A DNA stretch of 64,000 nucleotides from JAYSSF01 sp043772005 (GTDB taxonomy: Bacteria; Patescibacteriota; Gracilibacteria; Absconditabacterales; Absconditicoccaceae): assembly GCA_043772005.1 (NCBI GenBank), contig JAYVGP010000021.1:62001-126000 (forward strand), read 5' to 3'. Below are positions 55,473 through 64,000 of this stretch, piece by piece (position 1 is the first letter of the stretch; the number at the start of each line of letters is the position of its first letter). Position numbers and translations under genes: made by a program. Under the pieces are notes generated by a model. That model did not search any database. It had not been told where the DNA came from and was given only the letters and a program-made list of their open reading frames with translations.

Positions 55473-55517
55473 AAATGACGATTCTTTCTAACTATTTATT
55501 TATTTATCCCTTCTATT

Positions 55518-55721
55518 ATGTCACATACAAATTCTGCTTCTGCTAGTAACCATGGCGCACAATGATCACATATGAATAATGAGTGAAGTTCAAATAAAGA
55601 TATGAAACGAGGATCGGCTTGAAATACAGATGAAATGAAAAATGAAGAAATGGATAGTAATGAAACTGATAACGAAGATAATCAAGAGAGCAAAGAGTGA
55701 GATAAAAATATGAATTATTAA
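55518..55721 (+). CDS. Small acidic disordered protein
   Basis: A 67-residue hydrophilic product (SHTNSASASNHGAQGSHMNN at the start, ETDNEDNQESKEGDKN at the end). UGA is read as Gly five times. It lies between the Ser/Lys-rich gene and the holin-like gene. I cannot assign a role. Confidence 0.45.
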
Positions 55722-55771
55722 ACCATACAATTTCGTATATACACCACTAATTATTTATATAATCTTTTATT

Positions 55772-56125
55772 ATGATTAATAGAATTATTACGTTTCTTGT
55801 GCTATGAGTTATCGTATGATTAGGTGCGTATTTCATACCATGAGTTACTGTAGATAGTTATATTGATGCAATTATCGTTGCTATACTCATAGCATTACTC
55901 AATAGTACGGTCTGAGATATTTTGCGCATACTTTCATTCCCTATTAATGTTTTAAGTTTATGAATTGTAAGCTTTATCATATCAGTTTTGATGATTATGT
56001 TAGCAGATTATCTACTTGTGTGATTCTCCGTATCGTCATTCTGGACAGCAACCCTCTTTGCTGTAGTAATTTGAGCTTTAGGTGGAATATTTAATACATC
56101 TCTCATGAGAGATACAAAAAACTAA
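55772..56125 (+). CDS. Phage holin family 4-like (DUF360-like) membrane protein
   Basis: A 117-residue protein with four membrane helices: MINRIITFLVLGVIVGLGAYFIPGVTVDS..., then AIIVAILIALLNSTVGDILR and LSFPINVLSLGIVSF. The loop pattern P-G-V-x-V-(D/x) followed by A-x-x-x-A-x-L-(L/x)-N fits the family PF04020 that is common as a housekeeping envelope protein in bacteria. UGA is used for most glycines. Confidence 0.7.
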
Positions 56126-56165
56126 TATACCCTTACATATTGCTTATTTTGTAAAATGAATAATC

Positions 56166-56309
56166 ATGAAAACAAATACTTTATATTATACTACACCTAG
56201 TCACTTCATTATACAATGAGAATTGTATATGTTTGATGATCAGTGAGTACGGCAATTGCCTTATAAGTCTTTCATGTGAAATCTGAAATCCTCAATTATA
56301 ACGTATTAA
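56166..56309 (+). CDS. Short hypothetical protein, uncertain
   Basis: A 47-residue frame (KTNTLYYTTPSHFIIQGELY and on) directly before a terminator at 56318. No other support. It may be an untranslated leader or the tail of the preceding transcript. Confidence 0.35.
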
Positions 56310-56317
56310 GACGTAAG

Positions 56318-56340
56318 CCCTCATTGAGAGGGTTTTTTAG
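56318..56340 (+). terminator. Rho-independent terminator
   Basis: CCCTC (56318-56322), loop ATTGA, GAGGG (56328-56332), then six T. Short but GC-only stem. Confidence 0.75.
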
Positions 56341-56425
56341 TTTTTGTATTATAGGGAATATCAATATAGCTTGTAAAATGGATATTTATTTTTATATTTA
56401 TTGTGTATTTATTTTACTCCACACA

Positions 56426-56923
56426 ATGTACTCACCTCAACAACTCATCGTTGGTATTACCAATGAATTCAATATCCTCAAGCACCTCGGATCTAAGGTA
56501 AGCGAAGCAAATCATATTCATAAGCTCACTGATCCCCAGAGAAGCATTCAAGAGCTTGAACACTATATTATCTCGTCATTTCCAGCTCAGATTATGGCGA
56601 TGGTTGCATGATCTATGGATGATACAATATACATGGAATATATAGGTAAGTTTAGTGATTTTAGCTATGATCAGTTTGGTGCAGAGCTTGATAGGTCACT
56701 CGCTATTATTACAGCAGAAATCACTAGTCTGACTGAATCTGCTTGGTCTGAAGAAATCACGATGTGGGGTGGTAAGACTGCAGCGAGAAGTGTCTTCCTC
56801 ATTGATTATGTATTTGCATTCCTGGGAGCGTACAAGATGCAGCTATTCTTGCAGCTCAAACACTCAGGTTTGTCAGATCTTGGAACAATGAACCTGTGGG
56901 CTGGAATAGATGCACCGAAATAA
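56426..56923 (+). CDS. DinB-like four-helix protein
   Basis: A 165-residue protein, entirely helical: YSPQQLIVGITNEFNILKHLGSKV with a histidine in the first helix, DYDQFGAELDRSLAIITAEI-like middle helices and SVFLIDYVFAFLGAYKMQLFLQLKHSG. This outline agrees with DinB/YfiT-type folds, which often bind a metal through three histidines; only two candidate histidines are apparent here, so a metal site is doubtful. It is preceded by a terminator and followed closely by truB. Confidence 0.5.
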
Positions 56924-56945
56924 TATGTTTATGAAATTATAAGCT

Positions 56946-57650
56946 ATGAACTTCGACTGAATCTACCTCATTAATAAACCCATAGGGATTACTTCCTTTG
57001 GTGTGATCGCAAGATTGCGTAGGATTTTGGGCATTAAGAAGATCTGACACGCCTGAACGTTGGATCCCTTTGCTCATGGTCTCATGATTGTGGCGGTGGG
57101 GCGTGAGTATACTCGCCTAATTGATCAATATATGGGCATGGATAAGACCTATACTGCAGTGATTAAGCTATGAGAGACGAGTGAGACGATGGATAGCGAG
57201 TGACCAATTCATCATTGTTCTGATGTAGTTCCTCGTTTTGACCAAGTGGAAGATTTGATCACATCCCAAGTCCAGATCTATCACCAGATGCCACCAAACT
57301 TCTCTGCCAAGAAGATCAATGGTGTACCAGCGTACAAACTTGCTCGTGCGGGGAAGGAAGTAGAACTTAAGACGAAGGAGGTTACAGTGCATAGTGCACA
57401 GTTGTTAGATTATAACTATCCGTTGGTGACGGTACAATATAGAGTTAGTAGCGGTACATACATCCGTGTGCTGGCACATGAGTTAGGTCAGAAGTTGTGA
57501 GTATGAGCATACTGTGAGCAGCTATGTAGAGATAGTATTGGTGAGTGGAGTTTGAGCCAATCTATGGAGCTTTTTGATGTTAAGGACGATCAATGACTGA
57601 GTGAAGAATTATGGAGAGAGCAACTGATAGAGAAATCCAAAATCTTGTAG
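56946..57650 (+). CDS. truB: tRNA pseudouridine synthase B
   Basis: TruB makes pseudouridine 55 in tRNAs. Of 234 residues with YLINKPIGITSFGVI, the catalytic GHAGTLDPFA (Asp 40; the H-A-G glycine is UGA), KTYTAVIKLG, PPNFSAKKINGVPAYKLARAG and SSGTYIRVLAHELG. The C-terminal PUA domain is missing, giving a short form. The stop TAG overlaps the start region of the next gene. Confidence 0.93.
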
Positions 57651-57666
57651 ATCATCTTGATGTTGA

Positions 57667-57918
57667 GTGAGTAATGGTTACAGTCAAGTCATGCGAACTG
57701 AAATTGATAATAAACTTACTCGTGATTATGTCTTTGCTGACTTCACTCAGGCTTGGGCTTGGATGAACCAGGTAGCCTCACTGGCAGAGGAGCACAATCA
57801 CCATCCATACTGGACCAATATCTACAATCGTGTTCACATCGAGCTCACGACTCACGACGCATGAGATATTGTGACTGATAAAGATTGGGAGTTAGCGAGA
57901 GCGATTGATAAGATTTAA
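57667..57918 (+). CDS. Pterin-4a-carbinolamine dehydratase-like protein
   Basis: The 83-residue frame has the family core: KLTRDYVFADFTQAWAWMNQVA, AEEHNHHPYWTNIYNRVHIELTTHD with the catalytic His-His-Pro, and the end DKDWELARAIDKI. The start used is GTG 57667. The usual N-terminal helix (ATDREIQNLVDHL) is visible in another frame just upstream, from ATG 57611 inside the end of truB, so a one-base shift near 57665 may hide the real start. PCD-like proteins can act on pterins or bind partners; here no pterin gene is near. Confidence 0.75.
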
Positions 57919-57944
57919 TTTATAATTTATAATTTATATTACTT

Positions 57945-58181
57945 ATGTTTTGAGTGCCTCTTAAAAAAGTATTAATATATTTCATATTATCGTTAGTTGG
58001 ATGAACTATTTTTTCTCTAAATATTTCTTTTAGGAATCAAAGAAGAAATAATTGGTCTTGAGGTGATCATCTTTTTGACTTTGACTTATTCGGAATAAAC
58101 TTTTGATATATCTTAATATTTATTATGTCGACTCTCTTTTTTACGATTTTGATGAGTTACGAAATTAAAACAAAAAAATAA
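57945..58181 (+). CDS. Small two-helix membrane protein
   Basis: A 78-residue protein with two membrane helices (about 8-24 and 52-70) separated by a polar loop (RNQRRNNWSGGDHLFDFD). UGA codons for Gly occur five times, which supports translation with code 25. Unknown family. Confidence 0.5.
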
Positions 58182-58232
58182 ATAATTAAAAATATATCTT
58201 TTGGTAAATATAATTAAAACTATGCTTGAATA

Positions 58233-59171
58233 ATGTTGAGATATATTGTTGCTATATTTTTATCATGTTGTGTAACTGCTACTGTGATGGCAGGAGATTT
58301 TGGCTCACCTTTATCTGAGTTTACAGGCGAAGCGAATCCTTTGACGAGTCAGCTGATCGTAGATGTAGATGCAGTAATTCCATATATTCGTGGATTTGAT
58401 GAAGTATACGATGTAAAATTGAAGGATAAAACCTATGTCGGCTCTCGTATTCAGCGAGAAACCGTAGACACTTCTCAGGCATTAATTCGATCTCCACAGC
58501 GTGATCGAGATGATCTATCTGTATTCAACGAGCTTATGGCAGCACAGATACGCAATGCACGTATCCATACTATCATCTCGAGCTATACACGATATGTGTC
58601 AGACAGATATATCGACAATTATGGTCGTTGTGCGAAGCAGAATTTTATGCGTGCGTTTGATGAGTTTGGTACTGTGATATTACAACCATGACAATCATTT
58701 AATGTGAATAAATTATTAGCCTGACTTGATTGATATTGTATTGGTGAGGGGTGAGAGTATATGTTCTATCAGTGAGTATGTGGCTTCTCGACACAAGTAT
58801 GGCGCAATGCTCTCATCAATCCATACCTCGAGACGACCCGTCGCCAAAACCATGGTAACCGATGGCAGGCATATTATGGTACTGAGATTGTGGGAGATGA
58901 TGCTGCGATCTATGAGATGGATAAGCAACTTGAAATCCGCAATGGGTCAGAATTACCCATCTATATGAGGACACTACAAGTATGAGGTAATAAATATCTC
59001 CTCTCTGTTGTGCCCAAGCAAACTGACAAAGTTGTGGAGATTCGTAGAGAAGAGATTGGTAGGCTCAAAGGTCGTGTGATCAGAACGATCAAAGATAGAG
59101 AAACCAATAAGCAAATAGATCGTGAATATTACATTAGTCAGTATAGAGGAGTGATTAGTGGTAGTAATTAA
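58233..59171 (+). CDS. VanW-family secreted protein
   Basis: A 312-residue protein with a signal peptide (CCVTATVMAG, cleavage near residue 20). The C-terminal domain contains NFMRAFDEFGTVILQPGQSFNVN, CIGEGGEYMFYQGVCGFSTQVWRNALINP and RHNHGNRWQAYYGTEIVGDDAAI, the VanW signature (GGGVCQxSTxLYNA and the H-x-H... G-x-D-A loop). VanW proteins are linked to peptidoglycan or envelope in gram-positive and CPR bacteria; activity is not established. A basic tail with RREEIGRLKGR ends the protein. Confidence 0.85.
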
Positions 59172-59190
59172 TATAATGTTTTATTATTTT

Positions 59191-59409
59191 ATGATATATC
59201 AGATGAAACTATTAGAACTTTTGATAGGATTACCAAGTATGAGTATTGAAGATGCTGTAAAAGGAATTAGTGATAATAGGGACTCTCTCAAATGATTGGC
59301 GAAAAGTTTTGAGGAATTACAAAACTCGTATCCTAATTTTGAAGAAATAAGAATTAAAGATATTCCATCCTTGCAAAGGATATTTGAAGAAATGTACCGT
59401 AATCTATAA
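59191..59409 (+). CDS. Small hypothetical protein
   Basis: A 72-residue, helical, acidic protein (LLELLIGLPSMSIEDAVKG, then LAKSFEELQNSYPNFEEIR). It sits 4 bases before mutY, so it may be translated with it. Not recognised. Confidence 0.5.
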
Positions 59410-59413
59410 AATA

Positions 59414-60220
59414 ATGAAAATTTTACAGTTTCAACAATACATCCTCAACTGGTTTGAAACTCATGCCAGAGATTTGCCGTGGAGAAGAGATAATGATCCA
59501 TATCATGTGCTGGTGAGTGAGATTATGAGTCATCAGACGCAGATCAGTAGAGTGGTGCAGTACTATCACAGATGGATACAAGCACTACCTACCATTCAAC
59601 AAGCATGACAAGTGGACACTCCTACACTACTTCAGCTACGACAATGACTATGATATAATAACCGTGCTCTCAGACTGCGTGAGACTTGTCGCATTATTAG
59701 CGAGCAATACGATGGAGTAGTACCGTCAGACTCGCAAACCCTTATGAAACTACCATGAATAGGCCTGTATACTGCTCATGCGATCTCAAGCTTTGCATAT
59801 AATCTCCCACATCCTGTCTTGGATACCAATATCAAGCGTGTATGGTTTCATCATTATCCAGAAACAATGAAGATGAAAGAGTCTGACTTGGTTGAATTTG
59901 CCTCACAGTTTATACCCATTGGTCAGTCGAGATTGCGGCATACTGCGCTCATGGATTATGGAGCAGCTGAGCTTGCGATGCACAAGTCCAATATCCGCAT
60001 CAACGCAAAACAATCACAATTCAAGGGATCTACGAGGCGAGTTAGGTCTCACATTCTCAAGCATCTCCTCAAATTTGGTCAGACTACACTGGATGATTTA
60101 TTTGTTACATATGCTGTTCCTCGAGATTATGATCGTGCACAGTTTGATGAGATTGTCACCAAGATGACTAAGGATCAGTTGATTGTGCTGGAAAATAATC
60201 TCGTAATCATTACAAAATAA
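59414..60220 (+). CDS. mutY: A/G-specific adenine glycosylase, lacking the iron-sulfur cluster motif
   Basis: MutY removes adenine opposite 8-oxoguanine. Of 268 residues with WFETHARDLPWRRDNDPYHVLVSEIMSHQTQI (catalytic Glu 36), the helix-hairpin-helix LPGIGLYTAHAI and VLDTNIKRVW (Asp 137). The C-X6-C-X2-C-X5-C [4Fe-4S] loop normally after LMDYGAA is absent: the segment reads AELAMHKSNIRINAKQSQFK without any cysteine. A NUDIX-like 8-oxoG domain is also missing. The remainder is a small winged-helix-like end. It may therefore be a minimal MutY or a related glycosylase. Confidence 0.88.
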
Positions 60221-60262
60221 AGATACATATCCACTTTATCCACTTTTCTACTTTTACAAACT

Positions 60263-60496
60263 ATGTCTCATTATCAAAAACCAAAACGAATCAAAGTTAC
60301 TTTATGGCTGATGGTAATTGGTATTATCCTTGCATCTCTTGCTGGAGTAATTGTACCATATCTACCTACTGCATCTGATGATATTAATGAGATGACGGCA
60401 ACGATTGATAGTGGTACGACAGTAGAAGCAGCAGCAGACACTGACAGTCAGATTGCTCCAGATTCTATTCTCAATCAATTTCAGACATGAAACTAG
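60263..60496 (+). CDS. Small single-pass membrane protein
   Basis: A 77-residue protein with basic start (KPKRIKV), one membrane helix (VTLWLMVIGIILASLAGVIV) and a short acidic, Thr/Ala-rich extracellular tail. Its last codons overlap the photolyase start by 10 bases. Unknown function. Confidence 0.55.
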
Positions 60497-61842
60497 GTCG
60501 TAGTATTGTACGATTTCGTCAAGATCTCAGAGTACAGGATAATACTGCTTTGATTCAAGCATGCAGACAATCAGATGAGATTATTCCGATTTTTGTCTTT
60601 GATCAACATATTCTTGCACAGTGACCCGAGTCTGATCCAAGAGTTGGATTCTTGATAGACATGCTTCGTGAGTTAGATCGTGAGTTACATTTATTCGGAT
60701 CACAGTTATATGTATTGTATGGTGATAGTGTGCAAGTGATATCTGACTTAGTATCTCATTTTGATGTGGATTGAGTGTTTGTTAATCGTAGTTATGGTTG
60801 GGGAGCAGTATCAAGAGATTTGCAGATTAAAAAGAGCTTGAGTAGCAACAATAAGAGTCTCACATTATGTGATGATTACCTACTCGTTGAGCCGGGAGCA
60901 GTGGAGCAACGTAAGGTATTTACTCCATTTTACAAGCTTTGGCAGAAAGTGGAGAAGAGAAAGCCACAAGCTTTTGACTGACAAATTATTACGCCAGAGC
61001 TACCCATCACCCATCTCGATGATGTATTAGACCAAGTCAATCCATGAGTGAATCAGCATCGACTAATAGATGGATGGAAAGATACCTTGTCATCATTTGA
61101 TTTTGAGAGATATGATGAGACTCGCAATGGATTAGATGTTACCCATGGGACAAGTAGACTCTCACCTTATGTCAGATTTGGACTCATATCTATTAGACAG
61201 ATCTATGAGTGGGTATGTGGTGACTATAAGGATATATCATTATTATCTGCTGGGCGTCAGGCATACATATCCGAGCTTGCCTGGAGAGAGTTTTGGCAAC
61301 ATATTGCGCACTATTTTCCAGAGACGATTGATATAGAGTTTCAAGAGAAGCGTAGAGATATTCAGTGGGTAAATGATGATGAGATGTTCCAGGCTTGGTG
61401 CGGTGGTCGTACATGATATCCGATTGTGGATGCTGCGATGAGACAACTCAAACAGGAAAACTGGATGCACTGACGTGCTCGTATGATTGTAGCAAGCTTC
61501 TTGACTAAAGATTTATTGATTGATTGGAGGTGGGGAGAGCAGCATTTTGCGCGTTATCTGATTGATTACGATCGTAATGTAAACGTATGAAACCGACAGC
61601 GATCAGCAAGTGTAGGAGCAGATCCTAAACCATTGAGAATTTTTTCACCGATTCTACAAGCACAGAGGTTTGATCCTAGTGGCGAGTATATCACCAAACA
61701 TCTTCCAGAACTTGTGGGTGAATCAGTCTTCAAATTTCATGATCCACTAACATATAGACTCAACTACATCACCCCAATTGTGGATCATAGTATTGCACAG
61801 AGGAGAGCAAAGGAAGTATATAAATGAAATTTGAACTGATAG
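60487..61842 (+). CDS. phrB: Deoxyribodipyrimidine photolyase
   Basis: Photolyase repairs cyclobutane pyrimidine dimers in light with FADH2. Of 451 residues. N-terminal alpha/beta domain opens SIVRFRQDLRVQDNTALI; the C-terminal FAD domain has SPYVRFGLIS, SELAWREFWQHI, GRTGYPIVDAAMRQL and HGRARMIVASFL. The loop that in E. coli is NNGGWQW reads VNVGNRQRSASVG, so the two tryptophans (382 and 384) are arginines (370 and 372 here); the FAD-facing Asn is kept. Start ATG 60487 overlaps the preceding gene. Light repair in this host could depend on another electron path. Confidence 0.9.
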
Positions 61843-61909
61843 TAGTATTGTATTGATTTATGATATCACTATATTGGCAAGTATATATTTATATTGATAA
61901 TATCATTAT

Positions 61910-63421
61910 ATGTCTGTTGTCTCTGATCTTATGTCCAAAATTGAAGCACAAATTGCATCTGTTGAACTCACTGATACGATGTCTCTAAAAGGAGAGATTA
62001 TTGAGATCAAAGATGGTGTAGCTACTGTCTCATGATTGGGTAATACTATGTTCTGAGAGATTGTTGTATTTGAAAACTGACTCAAGGGTATGGTTCTTAA
62101 TTTACTTGAAGATCAGATCGGTGTACTAGTACTTGGAGCATATCATACGCTCACACAATGACAGACTGTGACAGGAAGTGGTGAGATCTTCAAGATCAAT
62201 GTTGGTGAAGCATTTTTGGGTAGAGTAGTCAACGGGATTGGTGAGCCAATCGATGGCTTATGAGAAATCAAGTGATCTGACTTATATCCTGTAGAGCGTA
62301 TTGCTCCTGGTGTGATGACTCGTCACAGTGTCGATCAGCCACTTGCGACTGGTGTGAAGTCAATCGACGCGATGATCCCAGTAGGTAAAGGTCAACGTGA
62401 GTTGATTATCTGAGATAGACAGACCGGTAAGACTACTATTGCGATTGATACTATCATCAATCAGAAATCTGAAAACGTGAAGTGTGTCTATGTTGCAATT
62501 GGTCAGAAGGAATCCAAAGTCAAGCTAATCATGGAGCAGCTCAGGGCAGCATGAGCGCTCGAATATACTACGATCGTGTCAGCGCCGGCGAGTAGTCCTG
62601 CCGTGATGCAGTATATTGCTCCATATGTTGGTGTGACGATTGCAGAATACTTCCTCTACAATGGTCAAGACGCTCTCATCATCTATGATGATCTCAGTAA
62701 GCATGCCAACGCATATCGTGAAGTATCACTGCTTCTTCGTAGACCTCCAGGAAGAGAAGCTTATCCTGGTGATGTGTTTTATCTTCATTCTAGATTGCTT
62801 GAGCGTGCTGCAAAACTCAATTCTGACTATGGTTCAGGGTCACTAACAGCTCTCCCAATCATTGAGACACAGGGTAATGATGTATCAGCATATATCCCAA
62901 CTAACGTAATCTCGATTACTGATGGTCAGATATTTCTCGAGACTGACTTGTTCAATGCTGGTATTAAGCCTGCAATTAACGTAGGTTTGTCAGTATCTCG
63001 TGTAGGGTGATCTGCTCAGACATGACTCATGAAGAAGGTTGCTGGTAAGCTCAAACTTGAGCTATCATACTTCCGTGAATTACAAGCGTTTGCGCAGTTT
63101 GCATCAGATCTTGATCCTGCAACACAAGCAAGACTAACTCGTGGTAAGATTATGGTAGAGTTGCTTAAGCAACCAAATGGTAAGCCACTTGGATTCCAAA
63201 AACAGGCAACACTCATCTATGCTGGTATCAATGGGTATCTGGATGATATTGAATTAAGTCAAATTAAGCAATTTGAATACATGATTAGTGATAAGCTAGA
63301 TACAAGCTACAGCGATCTCAATGCTCTTATGCTCAAAGATAAAAAACTTACAGGAGATATTGAAGATGGTATCAAAAAGCTAATAAGTGAGGTAGTATCA
63401 GAGATTAAAGCAAGTATGTAA
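61910..63421 (+). CDS. atpA: ATP synthase F1 subunit alpha
   Basis: F1 alpha of 503 residues with MSLKGEIIEIKDGVATVSGLG, P-loop GDRQTGKT at 168-175 (first Gly is UGA), DDLSKHANAYREVSLLLRRPPGREAYPGD and the Arg finger in SVSRVGGSAQ. Conserved C-terminus includes YFRELQAFAQFASDLD. The other F-type subunits (atpH before; atpG, atpD after) are not beside it: upstream is the photolyase and downstream a minus-strand gene, so the operon is broken up or dispersed. Confidence 0.95.
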
Positions 63422-63581
63422 TCTATAGTAAATCTACTAAATAATTTGGGTTTTACTCGCATCTATATGTGATTTACTGCATAGTCAAATACTAGTAACT
63501 ATCTAGTTTTCTTGATTTGTGAGTTAATCTTGATTTTCTAATAAAATAGTGATTACATGAGGGTTTGACCATAAACAAAAG

Positions 63582-63616
63582 AAAACCCAGATGATTGATT
63601 GTCTGGGTTTTTTCTA
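63582..63616 (+). terminator. Rho-independent terminator after atpA
   Basis: AAAACCCAGA (63582-63591), ten-base loop, TCTGGGTTTT (63602-63611), with T-run, perfect stem. The A-run on the left makes it usable for the minus-strand gene ending at 63617. Confidence 0.85.
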
Positions 63617-64000
63617 TTAATTTTGTGTTAATGTCTTACTATACACTACTTTACTAATTTTTCAAAGTTCTTTATTGATTATGGTTCTTATTTTAGTGCA
63701 TTGTTCATCTTCGTTGTTAGTGATTTCACTTATTCCCTTATGCATAATAGATTTTACTATTCTATATTTATCTTTTGATATTATGAAAGATAATCCATTA
63801 CATCTATCATTAATAATGATCATACCTTCATCTTGACTATAGGCATCATATCACATTAGTATAAATAAGGGAATTTTCTTAAATCTATAGTCAGTCTCAT
63901 CATCATGAGACTCTTTTTTAATATCTGGTGAATGAGATACTATATCTTTATCTGTTTTGAGTATGGCATGATCTACTACCGGATTTCACTTCTTGTTCTC
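63617..64000 (-). CDS. Hypothetical protein, 5' end beyond the window
   Basis: The last 127 codons of a gene whose start lies past base 64000. The product is hydrophilic with HDDETDYRFKKIPLFILMGY, GMIIINDRCNGLSFIISKDK and RTIINKELGKISKVVY near the end. Two or three UGA codons read as Gly. I do not recognise it. Confidence 0.55.

Noticed and set aside
60225..60255. Two TATCCACTTT-like sites before the small membrane protein at 60263
   Set aside because: They are imperfect DnaA-box-like sequences, only two, in a 42-base gap; not enough for an origin.
1..64000. Possible tRNA genes
   Set aside because: No stretch with a TTCRA arm plus matching acceptor stem was seen; none can be claimed by eye.
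1..64000. CRISPR arrays or insertion sequences
   Set aside because: No regularly spaced direct repeats and no transposase or integrase motif was found.

Overview
This window comes from a bacterium that reads UGA as glycine (genetic code 25), as known for the candidate phyla Absconditabacteria (SR1) and Gracilibacteria (BD1-5/GN02). In-frame TGA codons fall at invariant glycines of housekeeping proteins, including the P-loops of DnaA, AtpA and an ABC transporter, the RpoB ALGPGG segment and a zinc-independent range of other cores. Every gene I could delimit ends in TAA or TAG, none in TGA. Read with the standard code, most genes fall apart into fragments; all calls here use UGA = Gly. The DNA is AT-rich, Shine-Dalgarno sequences are not obvious before most starts, and several tightly packed gene pairs share TAATG stop-start junctions. 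I cannot tell SR1 from Gracilibacteria from the sequence alone.

Layout. 0-3 kb: a decayed type IV pilin gene abuts a C-terminally truncated uvrB, followed by a PH-domain membrane protein. 3-10.4 kb: a very large alpha-2-macroglobulin lipoprotein in an operon with a PBP1C-type penicillin-binding protein. 10.4-17.6 kb: two VirB2/TrbC-like membrane proteins behind a consensus promoter, a small basic protein, a giant multi-pass membrane protein (possible GT-C glycosyltransferase), a TPR protein and small hydrophilic proteins. 17.6-26 kb: an M16-like peptidase, a PriA that keeps only its C-terminal half, a Nudix hydrolase, Der with a long charged tail, an ABC exporter and SufS, and an unknown protein. 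26-34.1 kb: a translation/transcription cluster with an L10 leader and attenuator (rplJ, rplL, rpsB, a membrane protein, tsf, rpsF, rpsR, rpmH, rpoB) that lacks rpoC. 34.1-43 kb: nucleotidyltransferase-like protein, a secreted unknown, a nitroreductase divergent from an HxlR regulator, a VirB4-like ATPase, CCA-adding enzyme, a GNAT-like remnant and pyruvate kinase. 43-49.7 kb: dnaA, ftsW/rodA, a DUF721-like protein, DUF1003, murA. 49.7-56.9 kb: accessory region with a putative secreted cysteine peptidase, an SLH-domain esterase, a divergent RelA/SpoT-like protein, a small HTH protein, small membrane and disordered proteins. 56.9-64 kb: truB, a pterin dehydratase-like protein, a VanW-domain protein, a cluster-less MutY, a photolyase with altered tryptophans, an isolated atpA, and a partial unknown gene.

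Together the genes describe a small-genome, host-associated or fermentative lifestyle with a peptidoglycan wall (murA, PBP1C, ftsW), surface defence (alpha-2-macroglobulin), type IV secretion/pilus-like parts, and DNA repair and restart proteins in unusual reduced forms (UvrB, PriA, MutY, photolyase). No rRNA, tRNA, CRISPR array or insertion sequence was recognised. Coordinates were worked out by hand from the text and were checked for frame consistency; start codons are the least certain part.
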